From a bacterium (GTDB lineage Bacteria; Hinthialibacterota; Hinthialibacteria; H5-UNCL2), in NCBI GenBank assembly GCA_015075175.1, contig JABTUV010000010.1, positions 123,912 through 187,911 on the forward strand: 64,000 nt of DNA, written 5' to 3'. The notes under the pieces were generated by a model. That model did not search any database. It was not told the origin of the DNA and saw only the letters and a list, made by a program, of their open reading frames with translations. The translations under genes and the position numbers were made by a program. Below are positions 1 through 10,256 of this stretch, piece after piece; within the stretch, counting starts at the first letter, position 1, and each line of letters begins with the position of its first letter.

Positions 1-2
1 AG

Positions 3-1373
3 GGTTACGGCCTTTCCGCGCGCGAGTTTTTCACCCGCACCTTCGAGCTCTACGAGCTCTCCGGCATGTCGCTGGAGCGCATGATCCTGGGCAAGACCTG
101 GTCGCTGCTGGCGCAGTTTCTCTTCGGCTTCTCCTGCGTGGTACCCTTCATGTTCTTCGCCTTCCTCCTGGGTGGAATCGACTTCTACGACATCGTGATG
201 GCGGTCCTCGTTTCGCTCGTGGCGGTGGTACCGGTGTTTCTTGCGACCATTCTGGCGGCGGTGAGCGCCAAGATGCGCTCGATGGGCGTCGTGGGGCGCG
301 TGATCCTGGGACTGGTCCTGCTGTACGTGCTGGGCCAGCTCTTTTTCGGCGTGTTCGCGTTTTTCGCCTTCGGCGGCGGAACGCTGTTCTCGGGATGGGG
401 GTCCTTCATCAAGCAGCTGGTCGCGCTGGAGGGGAGCGCGTGGATGGGACTGGCGACCTTCCTCGTGTTCTACGCGCAGGGGTGCCTCCTGCTCTTTTAT
501 CTCGCCTGCAACGCAATTGCGCCGAGCACCGATACGCACGAGATGCCGGTCAAGCTGCTGGTGGCCACGCTGACGCTCTCCTGGACGGCGTTTCTGGGCT
601 GGGACTTCGTGATGGACCCGGACTTCGACACGCTGACGGTGATGGCGTTCTCGCTCTACATCATCCTCCTGCTACTGGGCATCAGCGGGTACTATCATCG
701 CACGCGCTCGCCGGTGATGGCGGAGGACCGGCGGGCGCGCGCGCGGCGGCCCTTTGCGCCTGCGGCGCATACGCAGTTTGCACCCAACGCCTTTGGCACC
801 CTGCGGACCATGGTCGGCTTGTGGCTGGTTGCGGTCGCCTGTCTCGTGCTGCTTACCAGCGGCCTCGTGGACATCGGCTCGGGCGGCAGGATGGAGGACG
901 CCATCCGCGTCTTTTCCTACCCGCTGCAGGCGCCGTATTTCCTGGCGGCGCCGGCCGCTCTTTTTTACCTGGCGCCCGCGTTTCGCCGCAACCCGCGCAA
1001 ACTGCGCGCCCTCGTGGTCGTCTGGTGGGTCGGCGCGGGACTATTGGCGACCATTTTCTACGTCATCGCCGCAGAGAGTCCCTTGGAGATGCCGGGCGCC
1101 GAACCGGTCTCCGTGGTCCTGGGCGCGCTGGCCTCGCCCATCTCCGCCGCCGCCGTGGGCCACGATGCGGCCTCGCGGCTGTATTTCATCCTGCCCGCCG
1201 TGCGCATGTTGCTGGGGGTCGTGGGACTGGGGCTGTGCTGGGCGATGCTCTGGCATCGCGCGCTGGAGGAGACGCGCGCGCGCAACCACGCCACGCCCGC
1301 CGCGGCGACCCCTGCCCCGCAACCCGACGGCCTCTCCTCCGAACCGCTGGCGGCGGTGGAGAAGAAAGAATGA
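3..1373 (+). CDS. ABC-2 type transporter permease, 5' end outside window
   Basis: The reading frame is open to the window edge, so the N-terminus is missing; an internal ATG at 66 is not a convincing start. The first visible residues form the amphipathic segment that in ABC-2 permeases precedes a transmembrane pair (FELYELSGMSLERMILGK). About ten hydrophobic helices follow (for example around window codons 38-60, 65-88, 100-125, 140-165, 265-285, 315-340 and 395-415), with a cytoplasmic Arg-rich stretch in the middle and a Pro/Ala tail. The role would be the membrane subunit of an ABC exporter. In many bacteria such permeases sit next to MoxR and DUF58 genes, as with the DUF58 gene that follows here. 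The substrate is unknown. The family call is by helix pattern, not by a catalytic motif. Confidence 0.6.
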   Translation, partial: GYGLSAREFFTRTFELYELSGMSLERMILGKTWSLLAQFLFGFSCVVPFMFFAFLLGGIDFYDIVMAVLVSLVAVVPVFLATILAAVSAKMRSMGVVGRVILGLVLLYVLGQLFFGVFAFFAFGGGTLFSGWGSFIKQLVALEGSAWMGLATFLVFYAQGCLLLFYLACNAIAPSTDTHEMPVKLLVATLTLSWTAFLGWDFVMDPDFDTLTVMAFSLYIILLLLGISGYYHRTRSPVMAEDRRARARRPFAPAAHTQFAPNAFGTLRTMVGLWLVAVACLVLLTSGLVDIGSGGRMEDAIRVFSYPLQAPYFLAAPAALFYLAPAFRRNPRKLRALVVVWWVGAGLLATIFYVIAAESPLEMPGAEPVSVVLGALASPISAAAVGHDAASRLYFILPAVRMLLGVVGLGLCWAMLWHRALEETRARNHATPAAATPAPQPDGLSSEPLAAVEKKE

Positions 1374-1400
1374 CGCGGCGATACGCGTGGAGATTACGAT

Positions 1401-1492
1401 GAAAGAAGAATCCGAGTCCCTGAGGAGCGGCCCGCTGCAGGTTGCCGCAACGTGCGATGGCCTTCTCCGGGCCGCGTATCGAAGGGCGACGC
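1401..1492 (-). repeat. Dispersed repeat, family C copy
   Basis: Read on the minus strand this has the pattern CCCTTCGATACGCGGCCCG, a variable core, then GGGCCGCT.CTCAGGGACTCGG. The same pattern recurs at 35858-35950, 47008-47091, 59628-59668 and, in shorter forms, around 38433-38480, 38950-39010, 39425-39470 and 42186-42315. It lies between the permease and the DUF58 gene and carries no gene. Confidence 0.8.
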
Positions 1493-1530
1493 CGCGCTCC
1501 AATGTCTCTTGACACGGCGTTGATGCAACC

Positions 1531-2375
1531 ATGAGCGTAACCTCGAACGTTTACCCCAACGCGCGGGCGGTCGAGGCGCTGGCTTCGCACTACCAGTTGG
1601 TACTGCCGGAGCGGCAGCGGGCGGCACGCATGGGCGAGTCCGCCGGCCGCCGCGCCGGCAGCTCCATCGAGTTCCAGGATCGCAAGGACTATACGCTGGG
1701 CGACGACCTCCGCCACATCGACTGGAGGGCCTTCGCTCGCACCGACCGGCTCTCGGTCAAACTCTATCGCGAAGAAATCTGTCCCACCGTGGAGATCGTG
1801 ATCGACGCCTCCGATCGATGGCGGCGTCGCCGGCGAAGGCGGCGCGCGGGGTGGACATGGCCTACCTGGTGGAGCAGTTGGCGATGCGGCTGTCCGCGCA
1901 GGTGCGAAGCTGGGCGGTGGGGACGATCTCCTGCCGCTCTCGTCCGCGCGCGAGGCGTGGGGCCTGCCCGCGCGCCGCTGCGTGGACCCGCTGCCCCGGC
2001 TCCTCCGCGCCCTCGCCCGCAAGCCCGGCATCAAGGTGTTTGTTTCGGACTTTCTTTTCCCGCCGATCCCGCGCGCCTCGTGCACGCCTTCGCCGCCGCC
2101 GACCGGCTGGTCCTCATCCAGGTTCTTCCGCGTTCGAGGCGGAGCCGCCCGCGCTCGGGTCGGCGCGACTGGAGGACGCGGAAAGCGGCGAGGCGCTCGC
2201 CAGGGCGCTGGACGTTCCGACCGTGCAGGGCTACCTGTCGCGGTTGACGGCGCTGCAGCAGGCATTGGACCGCGAGACGCGCATCGCCGGCGGCGCCTTC
2301 GCGGCCATCCGTGAGGACGACAGCCTCTCCGCCGCCGCCCGCCGCCTGGCTGAACGCCGCGTGATTACCGCGTGA
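1531..2375 (+). pseudogene. DUF58 domain protein, several frameshifts
   Basis: Frame 1 gives a good DUF58 N-terminus: a GRRAGSSIEFQD segment, then YTLGDDLRHIDWRAFA, and the start of the von Willebrand-like motif VIDASD. At about 1815 the conserved text moves to another frame (MAASPAKAARGVDMAYLVEQ), at about 1905-1980 it moves again (RKPGIKVFVSDFLFP), then returns to frame 1 (ADPARLVHAFAAADRLVLIQ) and finishes in frame 3 to the stop at 2375. The reconstructed length of about 280 residues is normal for the family, and the sequence stays DUF58-like to the end. At least four indels in 400 bases fit either a fresh pseudogene or poor sequence. DUF58 proteins usually work with MoxR ATPases and membrane proteins of unknown detail. 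Confidence 0.75.
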
Positions 2376-2394
2376 GGCGGAACGACCTCCGGCG

Positions 2395-2507
2395 GAGTTC
2401 AGGCTTCAGCCTGCAAGTCACAAACTGAAGTTTGTACTCCAACAACTGAAGACAAACTGAAGTTTGAACTCCAACAATTGAAGACAAACTGAAGTTTGAA
2501 CTCCGGC
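2395..2507. repeat. Dispersed repeat, family A (CTGAAGTTTG palindromes), three units
   Basis: Contains the palindrome CAGGCTTCAGCCTG once and CAAACTGAAGTTTG three times, separated by short 'tccaacaa.tgaaga' links. The same family lies at 25405-25466, 27697-27752, 54178-54237, 54898-54922 and in a four-unit array at 55737-55937. It sits between the DUF58 gene and the convergent beta-helix gene and may act as a bidirectional terminator; that role is inference. Confidence 0.85.
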
Positions 2508-2514
2508 TGTTCTC

Positions 2515-4440
2515 TCAGCGCATCGCGCGCCAGTGTCCAATCGCCGACTGCACCACCATCCCATCCACGCGCAAGAGTTCCGCCAGATGATTGACGCGAT
2601 GATCCGCGGGCGCGCCCTCGCGCGGCAGCGACGCCTTGATCTCGGACGGCGCGTCCGGACTGACCACGACGACCCATACGAAGGTGGAGGAAGTGGAGAG
2701 ATGCGAGAGCGTCCGGTCCACCAAGAGCTCGATCACGCCGGTCGTCCGCGACGCGCCCAAAAGACCTGTCGCGTCGCCGATGAACTCGCTGGTAGGCGAA
2801 TCGTCGTAGTTGAAACGCAGATAGCCGCCGCCTTCCCCCAGGCCGTCCCAGGGCTTGACGCAGGCGACGGCGCTCTCCGAAAGCGTGGCGTAGTCGGGAT
2901 TGGTCGCGGGATTGTCGGGCAAAGTGAAGCGGTACTCCACGCCCTGCCGCGCGAAGGCGAGATAGACGACGTCGGTCGAGGCGATGATGCGGGAGGAGTC
3001 CAGGACGGCGAGATAGAGGCTCTCGGCCAGTTGTCGCACCCAAAGCGCCAGGCCGGTCGTGGCGTCGGAGACTAGTTGCACCGCGTCGGCGTCGAGGGCG
3101 GCGTCCAGGCCGTCGTGGGGCAGGGCGGCCGGCGCGAACTCGAAACAACCGATGTCCGGCGCGATCCCGAAGGGAACGCCGCGGCCCCCGAGGTCGCGAT
3201 CCAGTTCGGTCGCCGAGGCCGCGTCGATGCAGGGCGACTGCGGCGACAGCCGCGCGTCGACCACGCGCCAGACTCCCGAAATCGACGTGTAACTGGCGTC
3301 CAAAAAGAGCGGATCCACCGCCAGATCGCTGGTGTGATAGGCGCTCTGGGCCCACTTGCCCCCGTAGCGGCCCGCCGGTCCCACGCAGTTGGAGGCCGAC
3401 AGGATGAACATGCCCGCCTCATCGACCGCGGCCAACTCGCCCGAGGCGTTGCCGACGGAGATGCAGTTATAGACCTTCAGATACAGCGCCAAGCCCACCA
3501 CGTCCGCCCAGACGCCCCAGCCGCCGTTGCCCGAGATGGTGCAATGGCGCAGCAGGTTGGCGGCGTACTCGACGTTGGTCGAGGTCTCCTCCAGGACGCC
3601 GTGGCCGCCGTTGTCGTGAATCAGGCAGTAATCCAGATGCATGAAGCCGGTCACCGAGGTGTAATGATGGTAGACGCCGTCGCGGCCGTTGTGGTGGATG
3701 CGGCAGCGGGAGAAGTAGCCCGGGCCGACCGAGCCGTTGCTGCCGGTCTCGATGCCGTTGTCGGCGTTGTAGGCGAACTCGCAGGCGTCGAAGCGGAAGT
3801 CGCTGCAGCCCAGGTTGAAGTTGCCGTCCAATCCGTAGCGAAAGGCGAGGTTCTGGAAGCGCGTGCCGGTCCAGACCTCGACGCACTTGCTGCGCGCGCA
3901 GATTTCAAACGCGCCGGAAGGGAGGCCGCCGACGTTGACGTAGAGGGTGGCGCCGTCGTAGCTCCACCGGCCGGGAGCGGGCGAACCGCTCGCGCCCCGC
4001 ACGAGGCTGGTGACCGCCCCCGACTCCTCGATCCACCACACGCCGTGGTCGCCGGGCTGGTTGAGCGAGGCCAGGATGCCGCCGGGATCGCTGTGCGAGA
4101 CGGCGTAGACGGTTCCCGCCACGGGGGAAAAAAAGGCGGCGTGGCGCGACTGGCTGCCCAGGATCATGGGGTCGGGGCCGGTCCCGTAGGCGCCGTGAGT
4201 CACGAGCGCGAGCCCGGTATTGTTGGAGAGTTCCTCGCGCCAGACGCCGCCGCGCCGGAACAGGACGAAGTCGCCCGGCTGGTACGAGCCGGCGTGCACG
4301 CGCGCAATCGACTTCCAGGCCGTGGAGGGTGAGAGGCCGCCGGCGGCGTCGTTGCCGCCGGCGTCGTCTACGTAATACGTCGCGCCCCAGCCGAGCAGGC
4401 CGGCGGACCAGAGTAGAATGAGGCAGGCAGGACGGCCCAC
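2515..4440 (-). CDS. Secreted right-handed beta-helix protein
   Basis: 641 residues. Start is GTG at 4440 with a GAGGAG ribosome site about 8 bases upstream. The first 20 residues form a signal peptide (hydrophobic ACLILLWSAGLLGWG), followed by the YYVDDAGGNDAAGGLSPSTA block that opens many parallel beta-helix proteins of polysaccharide-lyase type. Residues about 190-310 carry the short repeated strands rich in Asn and Gly (FRFDACEFAYNADNG, YFSRCRIHHNGRDGV). The last 200 residues are a separate beta-rich domain resembling CBM9/DOMON-type sugar-binding modules, but I see no decisive motif. The likely role is binding or cleaving polysaccharide outside the cell. It is convergent with the DUF58 gene and precedes no obvious partner. 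Confidence 0.7.
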   Translation of the reverse strand: MGRPACLILLWSAGLLGWGATYYVDDAGGNDAAGGLSPSTAWKSIARVHAGSYQPGDFVLFRRGGVWREELSNNTGLALVTHGAYGTGPDPMILGSQSRHAAFFSPVAGTVYAVSHSDPGGILASLNQPGDHGVWWIEESGAVTSLVRGASGSPAPGRWSYDGATLYVNVGGLPSGAFEICARSKCVEVWTGTRFQNLAFRYGLDGNFNLGCSDFRFDACEFAYNADNGIETGSNGSVGPGYFSRCRIHHNGRDGVYHHYTSVTGFMHLDYCLIHDNGGHGVLEETSTNVEYAANLLRHCTISGNGGWGVWADVVGLALYLKVYNCISVGNASGELAAVDEAGMFILSASNCVGPAGRYGGKWAQSAYHTSDLAVDPLFLDASYTSISGVWRVVDARLSPQSPCIDAASATELDRDLGGRGVPFGIAPDIGCFEFAPAALPHDGLDAALDADAVQLVSDATTGLALWVRQLAESLYLAVLDSSRIIASTDVVYLAFARQGVEYRFTLPDNPATNPDYATLSESAVACVKPWDGLGEGGGYLRFNYDDSPTSEFIGDATGLLGASRTTGVIELLVDRTLSHLSTSSTFVWVVVVSPDAPSEIKASLPREGAPADHRVNHLAELLRVDGMVVQSAIGHWRAMR

Positions 4441-4723
4441 GGCGACGGCTCCTCACGCCATGATGTTTAAGTATAGCGCGAACTCGTTGGCTTGAGAATA
4501 GCCAACGCGGAACGACACGCGGCAGGGCAGGGAACCTGCGGGTGCGGAGTATCCCCCCAGCCGCCCTTGTTAAGGGGGGAGACGCAACGGCCCCTTCTGG
4601 TACTACTGCGGCCCGGAAATGCCTGGTCGGGAAAGTCGGGCGCAGGCGCAGCACGCTGCGCAACTACGGCGTCAGGATGCCCGGCAAAATGTGGCCGACG
4701 TAGCAAGGCGGCGCACCGCCGGG
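4441..4723. other. Intergenic region with repeats, no gene
   Basis: 283 bases without a coding pattern. It holds an inverted CCCCCC..TTGTTAAGGGGGG element near 4553-4582 and a family D element (GCGCAGCACGCTGCGCAACT) at about 4650-4673, followed by a GC-rich inverted segment (GGCGGCGCACCGCCGGG) near 4708-4724. Together they could terminate galK transcription on the minus strand; no T-run is present. Confidence 0.6.
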
Positions 4724-5896
4724 CTAGCCGGCGCGGTGGACGCTGGCCCCGTCGCTGGGGGTGCAGACGTAAATCTCCGGCGCGCGCCCGAACGCCTGCC
4801 GGTAGCCCTCCGTCAGATGCGCGCGAAAGTGAGCCTCCGCTTGAGGATGCAAGAGGCTCACGGTGCAACCGCCGAAACCGCCGCCGGTCATGCGCGAGCC
4901 CAGCACTCCAGGTACTTCGTGCGCCAGCTCGACCAGCTCGTCCAGCTCGCGGCAACTGACCGCGTAGTCGTCGCGCAGGCTGGCGTGGCTGGCGTCCATC
5001 TCGCGCCCGAAGGCGGCCAGGTCGCCGCACCGGAAGGCCTCGACCGAGCGCAACGTGCGCGCATTCTCGGAGATGACGTGGCGGCAGCGCCGTCCCACCG
5101 TCTCCGGCATGCTCGCCTGGACCGAGACGAACTCCTCCCACGTCACATCGCGCAGCGAGCGGATGCTCCGACCCAGCAGCTGCGACAGGAGCCGCTCGCC
5201 CTGGCGGCATTCGGCGACCCGCTGGTTGTACGCGCTCTCGGTGAGTCCGCGCTTGGCCAGCGTGTTGCTGACGGCGATAAGCAACGGCTCGGCGGGAAAC
5301 GGAATCAGCTCATACGAGTCGTCACGGCAATCCAGAAAGAGCGCATGACCCGCCTTGCCGCACATGGAGATGAACTGGTCCATGATGCCGCAGGAGAGGC
5401 CGACGTAGTTGATTTCGGAGTCCAGGCAGAGCCGGGCCATGTCGGGCCGGGAGAGATCGACGTCGAAGAGGGCGGCGAGGGCGAGCGTGGTGGCGCAGCC
5501 GAGCGCGGCGGAGCTGGAGAGGCCCGCCCCCAGCGGAACGTCGCCCGAAACCACCGCGTCGATGCCGGAGACGGGCAGCCCGCGGGAGAGGAACTGGTCG
5601 AAGATGCCGGCGACGTAGCGCGCCCAACCGGCCGACTTGCCTTCCCCAAGATGGTCCAGCGAGAGTTCCACCCAATCGTCGTATTGCACCGAGAAGAGGC
5701 GGAGGGCGTGGTCGGCGCGGGCGCGGGCGGCCAGCGCGAGGTCGAATCCGAGCGCGACCGGCAGCACGTAGCCCTGGTTGTAGTCGGTGTGTTCACCGAT
5801 CAGGTTGACGCGTCCGGGCGCGCGGGCGATCAGCTCCGGCGTTCCCGCAAATTTCTCGTAGAAAAGCTGCTCCAGGCGTTCCAGGTTGACGGCCAC
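4724..5896 (-). CDS. galK: Galactokinase
   Basis: 390 residues, normal length. It phosphorylates alpha-D-galactose to galactose-1-phosphate with ATP, the first committed Leloir step in the cytoplasm. Starts at GTG 5896 with AAGGAG about 8 bases upstream. The galactokinase signature GRVNLIGEHTDYNQGYVLP is at residues about 28-46, the GHMP-kinase ATP loop PLGAGLSSSAAL near 120, and the C-terminal GHMP motif SRMTGGGFGGCTVSL near 330. All three are intact. No galT, galE or mutarotase lies nearby, so it is either a single gene or co-transcribed with nothing visible here. The 3' side is repeat DNA. Confidence 0.95.
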   Translation of the reverse strand: MAVNLERLEQLFYEKFAGTPELIARAPGRVNLIGEHTDYNQGYVLPVALGFDLALAARARADHALRLFSVQYDDWVELSLDHLGEGKSAGWARYVAGIFDQFLSRGLPVSGIDAVVSGDVPLGAGLSSSAALGCATTLALAALFDVDLSRPDMARLCLDSEINYVGLSCGIMDQFISMCGKAGHALFLDCRDDSYELIPFPAEPLLIAVSNTLAKRGLTESAYNQRVAECRQGERLLSQLLGRSIRSLRDVTWEEFVSVQASMPETVGRRCRHVISENARTLRSVEAFRCGDLAAFGREMDASHASLRDDYAVSCRELDELVELAHEVPGVLGSRMTGGGFGGCTVSLLHPQAEAHFRAHLTEGYRQAFGRAPEIYVCTPSDGASVHRAG

Positions 5897-5987
5897 GGCT
5901 TTTTCTCCTTAACAGGCAGGCACGGCCACGCTATCCTGAAAGTCGGCGCGCCGCAAGCCCGTTGGGGCGGCCGGGTGCAGCAGTAGC

Positions 5988-6112
5988 TGTCATTTCGACC
6001 GCAGGGAGAAATCGTTCCGCCGTTACCGCGGGTCGAGTGCGAGGTAGAAGATTTCTCCCTGCGGTCGAAATGACAGGTGCGGTCGCATTGACATCTGCGG
6101 TCGAAATGACAG
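5988..6112. repeat. Dispersed repeat, family B (TCATTTCGACCGCAGGGAG)
   Basis: Two opposed copies of TGTCATTTCGACCGCAGGGA face each other (5988-6015 and about 6052-6078), followed by two further GTCGAAATGACAG ends near 6097-6112. A second locus is at 42411-42505. This is a known-looking REP-like motif present in many environmental genomes; it contains no gene. Confidence 0.85.
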
Positions 6113-6145
6113 GTGCGCCGCCAAGTGAGAAAAACCGCATCTGCA

Positions 6146-6183
6146 CCCCGGGTAGTCCACAGGTCCGGCGACCTGTGCTACCC
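6146..6183. repeat. Inverted repeat, family E-like (CACAGGT..ACCTGTG)
   Basis: CCGGGTAGTCCACAGGT and ACCTGTGCTACCCGG form a near-perfect dyad with a short loop, directly upstream of the M20 peptidase ribosome site. It would fold into a strong hairpin in the mRNA leader. Confidence 0.7.
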
Positions 6184-6211
6184 GGTACCTCTACCCGGAG
6201 AGGAGGACGCC

Positions 6212-7384
6212 TTGCAGGCCGAAACCCGCGAGCGCCTGGCGCGCTTCTTTTTGGACGATGAATCCCGCATCCGCCAGGAGCAGATTCGCATCAACGAGAT
6301 TCCCTCGCCTACCGGCCACGAGGTCGCCAAGGCGGCGTGGATCGGGCAGCGGCTGCGGGCGCTGGGACTTTTGGACGTCACGGTTGATGAGGTCTCCAAC
6401 GTTTACGGGGTCGCGGCGGGCGGGGGCGAGTCGCCCACGCTGGTCTTGTGCGCGCACCTGGACACGGCGTTTACGCCCGGGACCAGTTTTCGCGGGCGGG
6501 AGGAAGGGGAGCGGTTGGTGGGCGCGGGGGTGGGGGACAACTCGGGCGGCGTGGCGGCGCTGTTGGCGTTGGCGGAGGCGCTGCGCGCGCTGGGGCTGGC
6601 GCCGCGCGGGCGGCTGGTCTTTTTCTTTCCGGTGGGCGAGGAAGGACGCGGCAATCTCCTGGGCACGCGCCATTTCTTCGCCCACAGTCCCTTTGCGAAC
6701 GGAATCGACGGCTTCATCGCCGTGGATCACGGTTCGCCCAACGTGGTGCACTGCGGCGTGGGAAGCCGCCGCTGGGAGATCGTGGTCGAGGGTCCCGGCG
6801 GCCACTCGTGGGGCGATTTCGGGCGCGTCAATCCCATCAACGTGCTGGCCGGCGCGATTGCCGACTGGAACGACATCGATCTTTCGGGCGAGCCGCGCCG
6901 CATGGACTGCGTGGGTGTGATCTCCGGCGGGACCACGGTCAACGCCGTGCCCAAGGAGGCGCGGTTGGAGCTGGACCTGCGCTGCACGGAGATGGAGGCG
7001 CTCCTGGGCCTGGAGCGCGAGGTGATGGTGCGGCTGGAGAGCGCGGTGCGACGCCACAATCTCCTGCGCCAGCCCGCCGACTCGCCGCCCGCGCGCCTGA
7101 CGGCGACCATGATCGGCGAGCGTCCCACGGGCAAGACGCCGGTCGACCATCCGCTGGTGGTGGCGGCGCTGTCGGCGCTGCGCGAATTGGGCTACCAACC
7201 GACGTGCTGTTACAGCAGTACGGACGCCAACGTTCCCATGAGTCTGGGCGTGCCGGCCGTCGCCTTGTGGCGGGGCGGCCGCGGCGGCATGGTGCACACG
7301 CCCGAGGAGTGGTTCGAGCCGGTCGATCGCGACAAGGCGCTGTTGGCGCTGACGCAAGTGGTGGATGCGGTGGTGGGCCTGTAG
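6212..7384 (+). CDS. M20-family metallopeptidase (peptidase T/ArgE-like)
   Basis: 390 residues from the TTG at 6212, chosen because GGAGAGGAGG lies 5 bases upstream; longer in-frame starts run back into the repeat hairpin. The di-zinc ligand set is visible in order: LCAHLDTAF (His-x-Asp), GDNSGGVAALLAL (bridging Asp), GEEGRGNLLGTRHF (catalytic Glu and metal Glu), VDHGS, and the late His in GGMVHTPEEWFE. The central PGGHSWGDFGRVNP block is the dimerisation-domain His region. It should hydrolyse a small peptide or acyl-amino acid in the cytoplasm; the exact substrate cannot be read. It is divergent from galK. Confidence 0.85.
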   Translation: MQAETRERLARFFLDDESRIRQEQIRINEIPSPTGHEVAKAAWIGQRLRALGLLDVTVDEVSNVYGVAAGGGESPTLVLCAHLDTAFTPGTSFRGREEGERLVGAGVGDNSGGVAALLALAEALRALGLAPRGRLVFFFPVGEEGRGNLLGTRHFFAHSPFANGIDGFIAVDHGSPNVVHCGVGSRRWEIVVEGPGGHSWGDFGRVNPINVLAGAIADWNDIDLSGEPRRMDCVGVISGGTTVNAVPKEARLELDLRCTEMEALLGLEREVMVRLESAVRRHNLLRQPADSPPARLTATMIGERPTGKTPVDHPLVVAALSALRELGYQPTCCYSSTDANVPMSLGVPAVALWRGGRGGMVHTPEEWFEPVDRDKALLALTQVVDAVVGL

Positions 7385-7762
7385 GGTGCGCACCGCGCAC
7401 CGCCGCGCACCGCCGCGCACCGATGGGGCGGGTTTCGCCGAGCCGTCGAAGCGTGGGGGCGGGACGCCCCCCACGCAAGCCGGCAGGATGCCGGCGTTAC
7501 GGTTTTTCAAAAAAATGGCCCCCAAGGGAGAGGGGGCCCATCCGTTTCGCTGAAACTTTCCCTTGGGAAGGGCGTTCAGCGGGGGTTGCTGTCTGGAGTT
7601 TGTGTTCTCGTCCTAATCCTGCCCTGACACTTCCTCTCACTTCCCATCCACGCGACACACAGGCAGGAATGCCTGTGCCACCCTGTGAACTCCCGCATCA
7701 GTCGCCCAGCACGCCGTAGTTGCGCAGCGTGCTGCGCCTCTACCACCCCGTCAGTCACCGCA
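7385..7762. other. Repeat-filled spacer between M20 peptidase and ftsZ
   Basis: 378 bases, no gene. From left to right: GTAGGGTGCGCACCGCGCAC followed by repeated CCGCGCAC (7382-7422), a CGTGGGGG..CCCCCACG dyad and GCCGGCAGGATGCCGGC (about 7450-7497), a CCCTTGGGAAGGG-type inverted region (7520-7575), CACAGGCATTCCTGCCTGTG (about 7659-7679), a family D element (GTAGTTGCGCAGCGTGCTGC, 7715-7737) and a duplication of the ftsZ 3' end. The two genes converge here, so these elements may stop transcription from both sides. Confidence 0.7.
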
Positions 7763-8968
<1,206 letters not shown>

Positions 8969-9029
8969 GATGCTCTCCTCCCCTGAACTGAATGATTCAT
9001 GTATCGATCCGTGTCTTGCGTGTTCCGGT

Positions 9030-10256
9030 TCAAAAGACCTCGCGCGCCCAGCTCCAGACGCGCTTGAGGCCGGCGATGGGCCACGCCTCGCGCTGGCCCT
9101 CCAGGCTGCGCGTCTGTTCCAGCCCGTAATGCAGAAGCCCGACGGCGGTGGCATAAACGGGACTGGAGACCACCTCGCGGAAGCCGGTGACGGAAGCGGG
9201 GAAGCCGATCTGGACTTCGCAGCGCAGCGCCTCGGCGCATTTCTCGCGCATGCCGTCCAGGAGCGCGGTCCCGCCGGTGATGACGAGGCCGGCGGGCAGT
9301 TTGCCCAGCAGCTCCTCGCGCGCCAGGCTCTTTTCCACCTGCTCCAGAATTTGCGAAACCCGCGCCTCGATCACCCACGCCAGATGGCGGCGCTTGATCA
9401 TCACCGGGGCGCGGTTGCGGAAGCGCACCACCGGCACCGGCTCGTTGGGGTCCACGCTGGCCTCGCGCGCGCAGCCGTATTGAATCTTGAGCTGCTCGGC
9501 GTTTTCGAAGGGGGTGCCGAAGCAGTGGGCCACGTCCTTGGTGATAAGGTCGCCGCCGATGAGGACCACGTCCGAGTGCATGACCTTGCCCTCGCGGAAG
9601 ACCACCAGGTCGCTGGTGCCGCCGCCGATGTCGACGACCGCGACGCCGGCCCATTTTTCGGCCTCGGAGAGCACGGCGGCGCCCGAGGCCAGCGGCTCCA
9701 GCACCAGCTCGTTGAGCAGAAGGCCGGCGCGGTTGACGCTGCGCTCCAGGTTGCGCAGCGCGGTGGTGCGGCCCGCGACCACGTGCAGGTCCACCTCCAG
9801 AAGCCCGCCCACCATGCCCAGGGGGTCCATGATGTCGGGATTGTCGTCTACGCGGAAACGGCGCGGCAGGCGGTGGATGATCTCGTAATCCTTGGGCAGC
9901 ACGCGGTCGATGGCGTTGGACTCGGCGCGGCGCACGTCCTCGCGCGTGACTCCCCGCCCCCGGCTCAACACCGCGGTCGAGCCGGTCGTGTTGTAGCTCT
10001 CGATGTAGCTTCCCGCCATGCCGACCCAGGCCGAATGGACCTCGACGCCGGCCAGGTTCTGCGCCTTGGCGACCGCGTTCCTGATGGAGCGCGTGGTCAC
10101 TTCCATGTCCACCACGGCGCCGCCGGAGAGTCCCTCGCTGGGATGGATGCCGACGCCGACGACCTCCAGCTCGTCGTTGTTCTTGACGCGCGCGATCACG
10201 GCGCAGACCTTGGTGGTGCCGATGTCCAGGCCCAGAAGCAGATCGGTCGGTTTCAT
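9030..10256 (-). CDS. ftsA: Cell division actin-like protein FtsA
   Basis: 408 residues, ATG at 10256 with GGAGAG upstream. The start overlaps the ftsQ stop as ATGA, indicating translational coupling. FtsA anchors FtsZ to the membrane. It shows the actin-fold phosphate-1 loop [16 protein letters not shown] at the N-terminus, the 1C (SHS2) region around residues 80-160, and phosphate-2 [14 protein letters not shown] near 205. The C-terminal stretch ([13 protein letters not shown]) is an amphipathic membrane-targeting helix with Trp and basic residues, as expected. Nothing is unusual. Confidence 0.95.
   Translation of the reverse strand: MKPTDLLLGLDIGTTKVCAVIARVKNNDELEVVGVGIHPSEGLSGGAVVDMEVTTRSIRNAVAKAQNLAGVEVHSAWVGMAGSYIESYNTTGSTAVLSRGRGVTREDVRRAESNAIDRVLPKDYEIIHRLPRRFRVDDNPDIMDPLGMVGGLLEVDLHVVAGRTTALRNLERSVNRAGLLLNELVLEPLASGAAVLSEAEKWAGVAVVDIGGGTSDLVVFREGKVMHSDVVLIGGDLITKDVAHCFGTPFENAEQLKIQYGCAREASVDPNEPVPVVRFRNRAPVMIKRRHLAWVIEARVSQILEQVEKSLAREELLGKLPAGLVITGGTALLDGMREKCAEALRCEVQIGFPASVTGFREVVSSPVYATAVGLLHYGLEQTRSLEGQREAWPIAGLKRVWSWAREVF

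Noticed and set aside
1186..2265. A long minus-strand reading frame opposite the permease end and DUF58 gene
   Set aside because: It is rich in Arg, Pro and Ala, the composition of an antisense frame in GC-rich DNA, has no ribosome site and overlaps recognisable plus-strand protein text. The same reasoning removes similar long frames opposite ftsZ/ftsA, sucA, dnaK and clpB.
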